DNA of 64,000 nt from the NCBI RefSeq assembly GCF_003033885.1, contig NZ_CP024081.1, positions 5,267,178 to 5,331,177 of the forward strand. Reading direction: 5' to 3'. Position numbers and translations under genes: made by a program. The notes beneath the pieces are model-generated. The model saw only the letters and a program-made list of their open reading frames with translations. It was not told the origin of the DNA and searched no databases. Shown here in pieces: positions 34,853 to 43,419 of the stretch (the stretch's first letter is position 1; the number at the start of each line of letters is the position of its first letter). This DNA comes from Pseudomonas rhizophila. Lineage in GTDB: Bacteria > Pseudomonadota > Gammaproteobacteria > Pseudomonadales > Pseudomonadaceae.

Positions 34853-36793
34853 ATGGTTATGAAAAAAACGGACGCCTTTACCCAGGCTGGGAAAACCGCG
34901 GTGTTGCAGAACATCCAGGGAACGCTGCAATTCCTTCAGCGTTTTCCCCCGTTCAACCAAATGGAAAACGCTCACCTGGCTTATCTGGTGGAGCAATGCC
35001 TGCTGCGTTTTTACGCACCGGGGGACACCATCATCAAACCGGCCGACGGCACGGTGGAACACTTTTATATCGTCAAGCAGGGCCGGGTCGTGGGCGAGCG
35101 TCCGCATTCGGCAAAAGGTGGCACCGAAACCACCTTCGAAATCACCACCGGCGAATGCTTCCCCCTTGCCGCGCTGCTGGGCGAGCGGGCCACGCGCACC
35201 GAACACCGTGCCGGCGAGGACACCTTCTGCCTGCAGTTGAACAAGCAGGCATTCATCAAGCTATTCGCCCTGTCGAGCCCGTTTCGTGATTTCGCGCTGC
35301 GTGGAGTTAGCAGCCTGCTCGACCAGTTCAATCAGCAAGTCCAGCAGAAGTCCGCGCAAACCCTCGGCACCCAATACTCCCTCAACACCCGGCTGGGCGA
35401 GCTGGCGATGCGTCATCCGGTGAGTTGCAACCCCGACATGCCCCTGCGCGAAGCCGTGAAACTGATGCACGAACAGCAGGTCGGAAGCATTGTGGTGGTG
35501 AACGAGCAAAAAGCGCCGGTAGGGATTTTTACCCTGCGCGACCTGCGGCATGTGGTCGCCGACGGCTCCGGGGATTTTTCCGAAGCCATCGCCGCGCACA
35601 TGACCCCGACACCCTTCTATCTCTCGCCGGACCACAGCGCCTTCGACGCGGCCATCGCCATGACTGAGCGCCACATTGCCCATGTTTGTCTGGTCAAGGA
35701 CCATCGCTTGTGCGGCGTGGTGTCCGAGCGCGATCTGTTTTCCCTGCAGCGGGTCGACCTGGTGCATCTGGCACGGACCATCAGCAGCGCCCCGAAAGTC
35801 GAGACCCTGGTGGCCCTGCGCGGCGAGATCGGTCAATTGGTCGAGCGCATGCTGGCCCATGGCGCGTCGTCGACTCAGATCACCCAGATCATCACACTGC
35901 TCAACGACCACACCGTGTGCCGGGTCATCGAACTGACCCTGGCCGACAAGGGTGACCCGGGCGTGCCGTTCAGTTGGTTGTGTTTCGGCAGTGAAGGCCG
36001 GCGCGAGCAGACCCTGCACACCGACCAGGACAACGGCATCCTGTTCGAAGCCCGGGACGCCGCCCATGCGGCGCAGATCCGCGGGCTGCTGCTGCCCATC
36101 GCCCAACAGATCAACCAGAGCCTGGCCCTCTGTGGTTTCACCTTGTGCAAGGGCAACATCATGGCCGGCAACCCGGAACTGTGCCTGTCCCGCGCCGAAT
36201 GGGCCCGACGCTTTGCCGCATTCATTCGTGAAGCGACGCCGGAAAACCTATTGAGCTCGAGTATCTATTTCGACCTGCGGGTGGTCTGGGGCGATGAGCA
36301 AGGCTGTGAGCAGTTGCGCCAGCAAGTGCTCGAACAGGTGGCCGATAACCGTTTGTTCCAGCGCATGATGGCCGAGAACGCGCTGCGTCATCGTCCACCG
36401 GTGGGACGCTTCAGGGATTTCGTGCTCAGCCGCAAGAACGGCGAAAAAGCCACCTTGGACCTGAAAGTGCAAGGCCTGACGCCTTTTGTCGACGGCGCTC
36501 GCCTGCTGGCCCTGGCCAATGGCATCGAAGCCAACAATACCCTGGAGCGCTTGCGGCAACTGGTCATCAAGGACGTGATCCAACCGCTCGATGGCGCGGC
36601 CTATGAAGAGGCCTACCACTTCATCCAGCAAACCCGCATGCAACAACATCAACTGCAGACCCGCGAAAACCTGCCCTACTCCAACCGGGTCGACCCCGAC
36701 AGCCTTAATCATCTGGACCGGCGCATTCTGCGCGAATCCCTGCGCCAAGCCCAACGGCTGCAAAGCAGCCTGACGCTGAGGTACCAGTTGTGA
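34853..36793 (+). CDS. cNMP-binding/CBS/DUF294 nucleotidyltransferase-like protein
   Basis: A 646-residue, multi-domain cytosolic protein. Its domains in order are: cyclic-nucleotide-binding-like (about 25-150, A-P-G-D-T-I and G-E-C-F-P-L-A-A), two CBS domains (about 180-300, R-E-A-V-K-L-M and S-E-R-D-L-F), a DUF294 nucleotidyltransferase-like domain with G379-S-E-G-R-R and D391-x-D393, and a C-terminal helical DUF294 domain. The arrangement resembles a sensor joined to a GlnD-like transferase. In P. aeruginosa a similar protein lies beside the acetate transporter gene actP and an exonuclease gene. Here actP is absent but the exonuclease gene follows with a 4-base overlap (GTGA). The substrate is unknown. 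Confidence 0.85.
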   Translation: MVMKKTDAFTQAGKTAVLQNIQGTLQFLQRFPPFNQMENAHLAYLVEQCLLRFYAPGDTIIKPADGTVEHFYIVKQGRVVGERPHSAKGGTETTFEITTGECFPLAALLGERATRTEHRAGEDTFCLQLNKQAFIKLFALSSPFRDFALRGVSSLLDQFNQQVQQKSAQTLGTQYSLNTRLGELAMRHPVSCNPDMPLREAVKLMHEQQVGSIVVVNEQKAPVGIFTLRDLRHVVADGSGDFSEAIAAHMTPTPFYLSPDHSAFDAAIAMTERHIAHVCLVKDHRLCGVVSERDLFSLQRVDLVHLARTISSAPKVETLVALRGEIGQLVERMLAHGASSTQITQIITLLNDHTVCRVIELTLADKGDPGVPFSWLCFGSEGRREQTLHTDQDNGILFEARDAAHAAQIRGLLLPIAQQINQSLALCGFTLCKGNIMAGNPELCLSRAEWARRFAAFIREATPENLLSSSIYFDLRVVWGDEQGCEQLRQQVLEQVADNRLFQRMMAENALRHRPPVGRFRDFVLSRKNGEKATLDLKVQGLTPFVDGARLLALANGIEANNTLERLRQLVIKDVIQPLDGAAYEEAYHFIQQTRMQQHQLQTRENLPYSNRVDPDSLNHLDRRILRESLRQAQRLQSSLTLRYQL

Positions 36794-37497
36794 GCATTTT
36801 TTCCTGGTTACGCCCGGTCCAACCGATGTTGCCTGAAGACGTGCAACAGCGCCTGGAGCGCCTGCCGGCCCCCGCGCCCCTGGGTGAATGCAGCCTGAGG
36901 GAGCAACGCTGGGTGGTGCTGGATCTGGAAACCACGGGGTTGAACCTGAACAAGGATCAGGTGCTGTCCATCGGTGCGGTGGTCATAGAGGACGGCGCCA
37001 TCGACTTCAGCCAACAGTTCGAACGCACCTTGCAGTGCGACAAGCAGAAGCTGGGACCCAGCGTATTGATCCATGGCCTGGCGCCGAGTGAAATTGCCGC
37101 CGGCAGCGACCCCGCCGAGGCGCTGCTGGCGTTCATGGAATTCGTCGGCGACAGCCCTCTGCTGGCATTTCATGCGCCGTTCGACTCCCACATGCTGGGG
37201 CGAGCACTGAAGGATTACCTCGGTTATCGCTTGCAGCATTCGTTTCTGGATGTCGCTGACCTGGCGCCGATGCTCTGCCCTCAAGCGCACCTGCGCAAGG
37301 CCGGCCTGGACGACTGGATCGACTGGTGCAAATTGCAAGTCTTCGACCGTCATAACGCCAGCGCCGACGCCCTGGCCACCGCCGAATTGGCGCTCATTCT
37401 GTTCAGCCGTGCCCGTCAGCAGCAGATCCATAGCCCGCTTGAGCTGCAACAGCACCTGAGCCAATGGAAGCGACGGCAACGGGCGCCTTCGCTTTAG
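36790..37497 (+). CDS. DEDDh-type 3'-5' exonuclease (DnaQ family)
   Basis: A 235-residue nuclease with all five catalytic residues: D45 and E47 (L-D-L-E-T-T-G), D132 (H-A-P-F-D), H188 and D193 (R-H-N-A-S-A-D). This is the fold of the DNA polymerase III epsilon subunit, but the sequence differs from DnaQ itself and about 40 residues precede the domain. It starts with GTG overlapping the stop of the DUF294 gene, so the two proteins are made in a coupled way. Whether it acts on DNA, RNA or a small dinucleotide cannot be decided here. Confidence 0.88.
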   Translation: MSIFSWLRPVQPMLPEDVQQRLERLPAPAPLGECSLREQRWVVLDLETTGLNLNKDQVLSIGAVVIEDGAIDFSQQFERTLQCDKQKLGPSVLIHGLAPSEIAAGSDPAEALLAFMEFVGDSPLLAFHAPFDSHMLGRALKDYLGYRLQHSFLDVADLAPMLCPQAHLRKAGLDDWIDWCKLQVFDRHNASADALATAELALILFSRARQQQIHSPLELQQHLSQWKRRQRAPSL

Positions 37498-37511
37498 CCC
37501 AAGGTGGTTGA

Positions 37512-37602
37512 CCTGTGGGAGCAAGGCTTGCCCGCGATGCAGGCGACTCGGCCAGGCTGCCAGTCCCGGCGATGCCATCGCGGGCAAGCCTTGCTCCTAC
37601 AG
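37512..37602. repeat. REPIN, GCAAGGCTTGCCCGCG variant
   Basis: Inverted pair with arms GTGGGAGCAAGGCTTGCCCG (from 37514) and its complement to 37602, lying between the exonuclease and ECF sigma genes. The same variant occurs at 44075-44141. Confidence 0.85.
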
Positions 37603-37712
37603 ACTCACCTGAACCCGCGGATCGTGCTCCGACCAGCGCCAATTGCTTTCTCTCCCCCGCCTCTGCGACAATCGCGAACAATTCTCGTTACTTAAAACGT
37701 CGGTGATGCTTC

Positions 37713-38231
37713 GTGTCGTCAGCCCCAAGCCCCCACAGTGATCTGGTTGGTGCGTTGTACCGTGACCATCGCCGGTGGCTATTGGCATGGCTGCGCCGCA
37801 ACGTGGCCTGCCCGCAACGGGCCGAAGATCTGAGCCAGGACACCTTCGTGCGCCTGCTGGGCCGGGAGGAACTGACAGCGCCCCGAGAGCCCAGGGCGTT
37901 TCTGGTGGCGATCGCCAAGGGACTGCTGTTCGATTATTTCCGTCGGGCGGCGCTGGAGCAGGCCTACCTCACCGAGCTGATGCTGATCCCGGAAAACGAA
38001 CAGCCGTCGTTGGAAGAGCAGCAACTGATCGTCGAAGACCTCAAGGCTATCGATCGGCTGCTTGGCAAATTGTCGAGCAAGGCCCGCGCCGCCTTCCTCT
38101 ACAACCGTCTCGACGGCCTCAGCCATGCAGAAATCGCCGAGCGCCTGGGGGTTTCCGTGCCCCGGGTGCGGCAGTACCTGGCCCAGGGCATGCGCCAGTG
38201 CTACATCGCGCTTTATGGTGAGCCGACATGA
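37713..38231 (+). CDS. ECF sigma factor of an iron-uptake signalling system (FecI family, FiuI-like)
   Basis: A 172-residue ECF sigma factor. Region 2 covers about residues 10-75 (L-Y-R-D-H-R-R-W-L, A-E-D-L-S-Q-D-T-F) and region 4 about 115-165 (L-S-H-A-E-I-A-E-R-L-G-V-S-V). It is the first gene of a sigma/anti-sigma/receptor set. The start is GTG 37713 with no good ribosome site; no ATG is in frame nearby. The P. aeruginosa fiuI-fiuR-fiuA set occupies a similar genome position, while foxI-foxR-foxA-foxB has the same four-gene layout, so the symbol is left open. A weak Fur-like match lies at 37674-37692. Confidence 0.88.
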   Translation: MSSAPSPHSDLVGALYRDHRRWLLAWLRRNVACPQRAEDLSQDTFVRLLGREELTAPREPRAFLVAIAKGLLFDYFRRAALEQAYLTELMLIPENEQPSLEEQQLIVEDLKAIDRLLGKLSSKARAAFLYNRLDGLSHAEIAERLGVSVPRVRQYLAQGMRQCYIALYGEPT

Positions 38232-39208
38232 GCACGCCTTCTTCCAAACCCGTCTCGACCGGGGTTCTGGATGCGGCCATTGCCTGGCAACTGTCCCTGG
38301 ACTCAGGCGGCGGTAGTGCCCAGGAGCGGGAAGCGTTCGCCCAATGGCATGCCGCCGACGAAGAACACGCCCGGGCCTGGCGGCAACTGGGCATGCTTGA
38401 CCAACGCTTCAGTGTCGCCAACGGCCCTGGGCGAGCCGCGTTGTTGCAATCCAGAGCAAACATCCGTCGCCGGGTGCGCAAGCTCGGTAGCAGCCTGGCC
38501 AGCATTGTTGCAGTGATCGGCCTGGCGTTGTTTGCCGGAGATCGTTACTTGCCGCTGGATTACTGGCTGGCCGACCAGCGCACCGCCACCGGCGAACAAC
38601 GCGTCCTGCGCTTGGCCGACGGCACGCTGATCAACCTCAACACCCACAGTGCGCTGGACGTGCGTTTCGATGACAAGCAGCGCCGCATTGTCCTGCAAGA
38701 AGGCGAGATCCTGGTGGAAACCGGCCACAACGACCCGCGTCCGTTTATCGTTGAAACCCGCGAAGGCAACATGCGCGCCCTGGGCACCCGGTTTTTGGTC
38801 AAGCGAGAAGCAGAAGGCACGCGCCTGAGCGTGTTGAAGTCGGCAGTGGCGGCGCATCCGCAGGCCACCGACGAAGAGCAGATCCTGCGCGAAGGCCAGC
38901 AGGTGTTGATGCGTCGCGACGGCCTCGGGCCGACGATGGCCCTGAATCCGGGTGCCGATGCCTGGACCCGCGGCATGCTGGTGGTGGACAACGCCCGCCT
39001 CGAAGACCTGGTCCATGAGCTGGGACGCTATCGTCGCGGCTACCTGGGTGTCGAGCCACAGGTGGCAGACCTGCGCATCACTGGCAGCTTCCCGCTGCAC
39101 GACACCGATCTGGCACTCAGCGCCCTGCTCCCGACCTTGCCGGTACAGGTCGAGCATCACACGCGCTGGTGGGTGATGGTGGGGCCGAGGGCCGAGACCA
39201 AGCCTTGA
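38228..39208 (+). CDS. FecR-family anti-sigma/sigma regulator
   Basis: A 326-residue inner-membrane signal relay. The cytosolic N-terminal anti-sigma domain (residues 1-85) contains W-R-Q-L-G-M-L. A single membrane helix lies at about 87-104. The periplasmic FecR part includes L-R-L-A-D-G-T-L-I-N-L-N-T-H-S-A, followed by the G186-T187 pair in A-L-G-T-R-F, which corresponds to the self-cleavage site described in FoxR-type proteins. The C-terminal STN-like region contacts the receptor. Its ATG overlaps the sigma stop by four bases. Confidence 0.9.
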   Translation: MSTPSSKPVSTGVLDAAIAWQLSLDSGGGSAQEREAFAQWHAADEEHARAWRQLGMLDQRFSVANGPGRAALLQSRANIRRRVRKLGSSLASIVAVIGLALFAGDRYLPLDYWLADQRTATGEQRVLRLADGTLINLNTHSALDVRFDDKQRRIVLQEGEILVETGHNDPRPFIVETREGNMRALGTRFLVKREAEGTRLSVLKSAVAAHPQATDEEQILREGQQVLMRRDGLGPTMALNPGADAWTRGMLVVDNARLEDLVHELGRYRRGYLGVEPQVADLRITGSFPLHDTDLALSALLPTLPVQVEHHTRWWVMVGPRAETKP

Positions 39209-39213
39209 GGCCC

Positions 39214-39284
39214 CATCGCGAGCAGGCTCGCTCCCACATTTGATCTTCAGTGATCCGCTGTGGGAGCGAGCCTGCTCGCGATGA
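39214..39284. repeat. REP pair
   Basis: Reverse and forward GAGCCTGCTCGCG-type REPs in tail-to-tail order, 39214-39239 and 39259-39284, between the anti-sigma and receptor genes. Confidence 0.85.
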
Positions 39285-39420
39285 AGCCGTCCCGATCCGA
39301 AGACCCGTTGGACACCTCACCCCAACCTGAATCTAAATTATTTTCATCCAGCCCTATCACTTTTGAATTTTCATCCGGCACCAAGGCAATTGAGAAATAT
39401 TTCCATTCAGGAGCCGCCGT

Positions 39421-41859
39421 ATGTCCCGCCCGCTAGACACCCTGTTGCGCCCCAGTCTGTTGGCCGTTGCCATCGCTTTTGCCGCCCCGTTGGTCAGCGG
39501 CCCGTTGCTGGCCGCCGAACAAGCCTCGAGCGTGCGCACCTACAACCTGCCCGCCGCACCATTGGCCAGCACCCTGAACCAGATCGCCAGTCAGGCCGGG
39601 CTCGCCCTGAGTCTGACCCCGTCCCTGGCCTCGGGCAAAACCTCGGCACCGGTCCAGGGCCAGTTCGATGCCATTGGCGCATTACGTGAGGCGTTGCGCG
39701 GCACCGGCCTTCAACTGCAACAAAGCAGCGCCGGCACCTACAGCCTGGTGGCCGTGCCCGAAGGCGTCATGGCTTTGCCGGAAACCAGCGTGATCGGCGC
39801 CGGCCTCAGCGAGACCGCGTGGGGTCCGACCGATGGCTATGTCGCCACTCGCACGGCAGCCGGCACCAAGACCGATACGCCGATTGTCGAACTGCCGCGC
39901 TCGGTTTCCGTGGTCACACGCCAGCAGATGGAAGATCGCTCGGTCCTCAACCTCAATGACGCCCTGCGCTACACCGCTGGCGTGCAGAGCAGCGGCTACG
40001 GCTCGGACTCACGCAACGACTGGCTGCTGGTGCGCGGTTTTGTACCGACGCAGTTCCTCGATGGTCTGCCGCTGCCCAAGGGCAACTACGTCACGCCGAA
40101 AATCGAGCCCTGGAACCTCGAACGCATCGCCGTGCTGCGTGGTCCGGCGTCTTCGATCTACGGCCAGACGCCACCCGGCGGCATGCTGGACATGGTCAGC
40201 CGTCGCCCGCAAGCTCAAAGCAGCCACGAGGTCGAACTGCAAGCCGGCAGCTACGAACACAAGCAGATCAACTTCGACAGCACCGGCAAGGTCGATGACG
40301 AAGGCCAGTTCCTGTATCGGGTCAGCGGCACGGTGCGCGACAGCAACGCCCAGGTCGATCACATCCCGGACAAACGCTACAACATCGCCCCCAGCCTGAC
40401 CTGGAACATCAACGACGACACCCGTCTGACCTTCCTGTCTCAGTACACCCGCGACGACACCGGCATCACCGGGCAATTCCTGCCGCTGCAAGGCACCAAG
40501 CTGTCGTCGCCGGCCGGCAAGATTTCCCACCACAAAAACCTGGGTGACCCGGACTGGGAATTCTACGACCGCACCTACTACGCCCTCGGCTATGCGTTTG
40601 AACATCGTCTGAACGACACTTGGCAGTTCCGCCAGAACCTGCGCTATACCAAGAGCGACCTGGAGTTTCAGGGTGTCACTGCGGGCGGGCAGATCTGGCC
40701 GGCCGGCCCCGACGAAGCGGTCAGCGCCGACGGAACCGTGCAGCGAACAGCGGGTATCGTCGATGAAGACGTCAGCCAGTTCGCCGTGGACAACAACTTC
40801 CAGGCCGACTTCCAAACCGCAGCCCTGAGCCACACCTTGTTGCTGGGCCTGGATCACCAGCGCTCCAACAGCAACTCGCGCTGGCTGTGGGGCTCGACCG
40901 GCGTACCGGCCAGCAATATCCACAACCCGACCTACGGACAGGATTTCTCCAACGTCCAGTACTTCACCATGTACGACTACAACCAGAAGACCCAGCAAAC
41001 CGGTCTCTACATCCAGGACCAGATCGCCCTGGACAACTGGCGTCTGACCCTGGGTGGTCGTGAAGACTGGATCCACACCGGCACCGAGTTCCACAACCAG
41101 GCCGGCGCGACCAACACCCAGCGCGACAAGAAATTCAGCGGCAACGCGGCGCTGAGCTACGTCTTCGACAATGGCGTGACGCCGTACATTTCTTTCGCCC
41201 AGTCCTTCCAGGCAGCGGCCGGAACCAACGTCAACAGCACCGATGCATTCAAGCCGACCGAAGGCGAACAGTACGAAGCGGGCATCAAGTACCAGCCACC
41301 CGGCACCAAAACCCTGCTGACGGCGGCGGTGTTCGACCTGACCCAGAAAAACAACTCTGTCACCGAAAACAACGTCACCCGCCAAGTGGGTGAAGTACAG
41401 GTACGTGGCCTGGAGTTGGAGGCCTCGGGCGACGTGACCGACAACCTGAAGCTCATCGGCTCCTACACCTACAACGACAGTGAAATCACCAAAGGCACGA
41501 CGGCGGAAAAAGGCAAGCGCATGGCCCAGGTGCCGCGTAACCAAGCCACCGCCTGGGCGGACTACACCTGGCACAACGGCCCGCTGGACGGCTTTGGTGT
41601 CGGTGCGGGTGTGCGTTACGTCGGCGACACCTATGGCAACACCACCAACACCGACTGGGGCCATGTCGGCTCCTATACCGTGTATGACGCCTCGGCCCAT
41701 TACGACCTGGGTCGCCTGGACAACTCGTTCAAAGGGGTATCGGTGGCGGTGGATGCAAAAAACGTCTTCAACAAGGACTACCTGTCCACGTGTGACGGTT
41801 TCTACTGCTACTACGGCGATCAACGCAGCGTCGTCGCCAGCGTGAATTACAAATGGTAA
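39421..41859 (+). CDS. TonB-dependent siderophore receptor with signalling domain (FiuA/FoxA type)
   Basis: An 812-residue outer-membrane receptor. It has a signal peptide (cleavage near A32), a periplasmic STN signalling domain (about 38-112, Y-N-L-P-A-A-P-L-A-S-T-L), a TonB-box-like E-T-S-V-I-G (121-126), a plug domain (to about 280, with V-L-R-G-P-A-S-S-I-Y-G) and a beta-barrel ending V-N-Y-K-W. The STN domain passes the ligand signal to the FecR protein upstream, which frees the sigma factor. Ferrichrome (FiuA) is suggested by genome position and ferrioxamine-type ligands (FoxA) by the PepSY gene downstream. An AT-rich promoter region lies upstream (39325-39410). Confidence 0.92.
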   Translation: MSRPLDTLLRPSLLAVAIAFAAPLVSGPLLAAEQASSVRTYNLPAAPLASTLNQIASQAGLALSLTPSLASGKTSAPVQGQFDAIGALREALRGTGLQLQQSSAGTYSLVAVPEGVMALPETSVIGAGLSETAWGPTDGYVATRTAAGTKTDTPIVELPRSVSVVTRQQMEDRSVLNLNDALRYTAGVQSSGYGSDSRNDWLLVRGFVPTQFLDGLPLPKGNYVTPKIEPWNLERIAVLRGPASSIYGQTPPGGMLDMVSRRPQAQSSHEVELQAGSYEHKQINFDSTGKVDDEGQFLYRVSGTVRDSNAQVDHIPDKRYNIAPSLTWNINDDTRLTFLSQYTRDDTGITGQFLPLQGTKLSSPAGKISHHKNLGDPDWEFYDRTYYALGYAFEHRLNDTWQFRQNLRYTKSDLEFQGVTAGGQIWPAGPDEAVSADGTVQRTAGIVDEDVSQFAVDNNFQADFQTAALSHTLLLGLDHQRSNSNSRWLWGSTGVPASNIHNPTYGQDFSNVQYFTMYDYNQKTQQTGLYIQDQIALDNWRLTLGGREDWIHTGTEFHNQAGATNTQRDKKFSGNAALSYVFDNGVTPYISFAQSFQAAAGTNVNSTDAFKPTEGEQYEAGIKYQPPGTKTLLTAAVFDLTQKNNSVTENNVTRQVGEVQVRGLELEASGDVTDNLKLIGSYTYNDSEITKGTTAEKGKRMAQVPRNQATAWADYTWHNGPLDGFGVGAGVRYVGDTYGNTTNTDWGHVGSYTVYDASAHYDLGRLDNSFKGVSVAVDAKNVFNKDYLSTCDGFYCYYGDQRSVVASVNYKW

Positions 41860-41886
41860 ACGGTTAGCATTTGCGTAAACCTTTTG

Positions 41887-41909
41887 AAGGGCCACCTGTG
41901 GCCCTTTTT
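41887..41909 (+). terminator. Intrinsic terminator between receptor and PepSY genes
   Basis: AAGGGCCA and TGGCCCTT pair around a CCTG loop, followed by T5. It starts 28 bases after the receptor stop and ends 16 bases before the PepSY start, so it should make the receptor message more abundant than the downstream genes. Confidence 0.8.
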
Positions 41910-41924
41910 GCATTCGGATCAATC

Positions 41925-43055
41925 ATGAAAAGCAAAACCATCCGTCGCTGGTCCTTCGTCCACACCTGGACCAGCCTGATCTGCACGGTATTTCTGCTGA
42001 TGCTGGCAATCACCGGGCTGCCGTTGATTTTTCATCACGAAATCGAGCATCTGCTGGGCGACGCCCCCGAGCTTCGCGAAATGCCGGCCGACACACCGCC
42101 ATTGGACCTTGCGCAACTGGTGGAAAAAGCCAAGGCCCATCGCCCCGGTGAGGTGGTCCAGTATTTTGGCTGGGACGAGGATGATCCCAACGGTGTCATC
42201 ACCATCATGGCGCCGACGCCGGGCACCGAACCCAATTCCTCCCACACGTTCATGCTCGATGCCCGCACCGGCGAGGCCCTGGAAATGCCCTCGGCCAACG
42301 GCGGTTTCATGATGGTGATGCTGCGCCTGCATGTGGACATGTTCGCCGGCTTGCCAGGCAAGTTGCTGTTGGCGTTCATGGGCCTGTTGTTCGTGATCGC
42401 CATCGTTTCCGGTGTGGTGTTGTACCTGCCGTTCATGCGCCGCCTGAAATTCGCCACGGTGCGCCAGGATAAATCCACGCGCCTGCGCTGGCTCGATTTG
42501 CACAACCTGATCGGCGTGGTCACGCTGGTCTGGGCGCTGACGGTGGGCGTGACCGGCGTCATCGCGGCGTGCGCCGACCTGATCATCGCCGCCTGGCGCA
42601 ATGACAGCCTCAGCGCCATGGTCGAGCCCTATCGCGACGCCCCGCCGCTGACGCAACTGGCCCCAGCGACCCGCTTGCTGGACATCGCCAAAGAGGTTGC
42701 GCCGGGCATGGTACCCAGCTTCATCGCCTTCCCCGGTACGCTGTTTTCCAGCGAACACCACTACAGCGTGTTCATGAAAGGTGACACCCACCTGACCTCC
42801 CATCTGCTGACACCCGTATTGATCGACGCCAGCACCCTGGACGTCACCGCCGTGGCTGAACGGCCGTGGTACATGGATATGATGAGCCTGTCCCTGCCGC
42901 TGCACTTCGGCGACTACGGCGGTCGGCCGATGCAGATTTTCTGGGCGACCCTGGACGTGCTGACCATCATCGTCCTCGGCAGCGGCGTCTACCTGTGGCT
43001 CGTGCGGCGAAAAGCGGCCAAGCGCGCAGCGGTCGCAGCGCAGGTGGTCTCGTGA
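41925..43055 (+). CDS. PepSY-domain inner-membrane protein (iron-uptake associated)
   Basis: A 376-residue membrane protein with four clear hydrophobic segments: about residues 13-38, 145-170, 200-222 and 345-365. The periplasmic parts resemble PepSY domains (D-A-R-T-G-E-A-L-E). Family members (PiuB, FoxB) help reduce or release iron from siderophores at the inner membrane. The ATG at 41925 follows a terminator; a longer frame upstream crosses it and is not used. It is followed by a 4-base overlap with the next small gene (GTGA). Confidence 0.86.
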   Translation: MKSKTIRRWSFVHTWTSLICTVFLLMLAITGLPLIFHHEIEHLLGDAPELREMPADTPPLDLAQLVEKAKAHRPGEVVQYFGWDEDDPNGVITIMAPTPGTEPNSSHTFMLDARTGEALEMPSANGGFMMVMLRLHVDMFAGLPGKLLLAFMGLLFVIAIVSGVVLYLPFMRRLKFATVRQDKSTRLRWLDLHNLIGVVTLVWALTVGVTGVIAACADLIIAAWRNDSLSAMVEPYRDAPPLTQLAPATRLLDIAKEVAPGMVPSFIAFPGTLFSSEHHYSVFMKGDTHLTSHLLTPVLIDASTLDVTAVAERPWYMDMMSLSLPLHFGDYGGRPMQIFWATLDVLTIIVLGSGVYLWLVRRKAAKRAAVAAQVVS

Positions 43056-43231
43056 GGCCCCGGCAGTCGAGTTTCTGGAAAGTGTTTGGTATTCCCGTGG
43101 CAATCGGCGTGCTGAGCGCGGCGGGGTTGTTTTCGGCATTGCTCGGCGATGGGGTCTGGGATGCCGTGAGTTGGGTGGGTTTGGGCGTGCCGACGGTGCT
43201 GGGAACCTGGGGGCTGATCAAACGCAGATAA
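43052..43231 (+). CDS. 59-residue membrane peptide after the PepSY gene
   Basis: A GTG start overlapping the PepSY stop gives 59 residues with two hydrophobic stretches (about 12-28, F-G-I-P-V-A-I-G-V-L-S-A-A-G; and 38-55, W-V-G-L-G-V-P-T-V-L-G) and a basic C-terminus I-K-R-R. The tight overlap and membrane character suggest a partner of the PepSY protein. I recognise no named family, and the function is unknown. A REPIN begins 22 bases after the stop. Confidence 0.75.
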   Translation: MRPRQSSFWKVFGIPVAIGVLSAAGLFSALLGDGVWDAVSWVGLGVPTVLGTWGLIKRR

Positions 43232-43253
43232 CTTCAGCCCGACGCGGACCCAA

Positions 43254-43342
43254 TGTGGGAGCGAGCCTGCTCGCGATGGCGGTGAACCAGTCACATTGAT
43301 ATCGACTGACACTGCGCTATCGCGAGCAGGCTCGCTCCCACA
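43254..43342. repeat. REPIN
   Basis: Inverted pair of GAGCCTGCTCGCG-type REPs between the 59-residue peptide and GST genes, with a spacer containing CCAGTCACATTGATATCG. Confidence 0.87.
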
Positions 43343-43419
43343 CTGGCATCCAATAGGCCTCGCCAGCCGAACCGGAACTGTCTAGGCTAAGCCCTTGCCC
43401 GTTAATCGAGGATACCTGC

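Noticed and set aside
37674..37692. Fur box before the ECF sigma gene
   Set aside because: About 10 of 19 consensus positions match, too weak to report as a site, although iron control is expected for this family.
40009..41922. Long antisense open frame opposite the TonB receptor
   Set aside because: No start signal or domain; the receptor frame has all expected parts.
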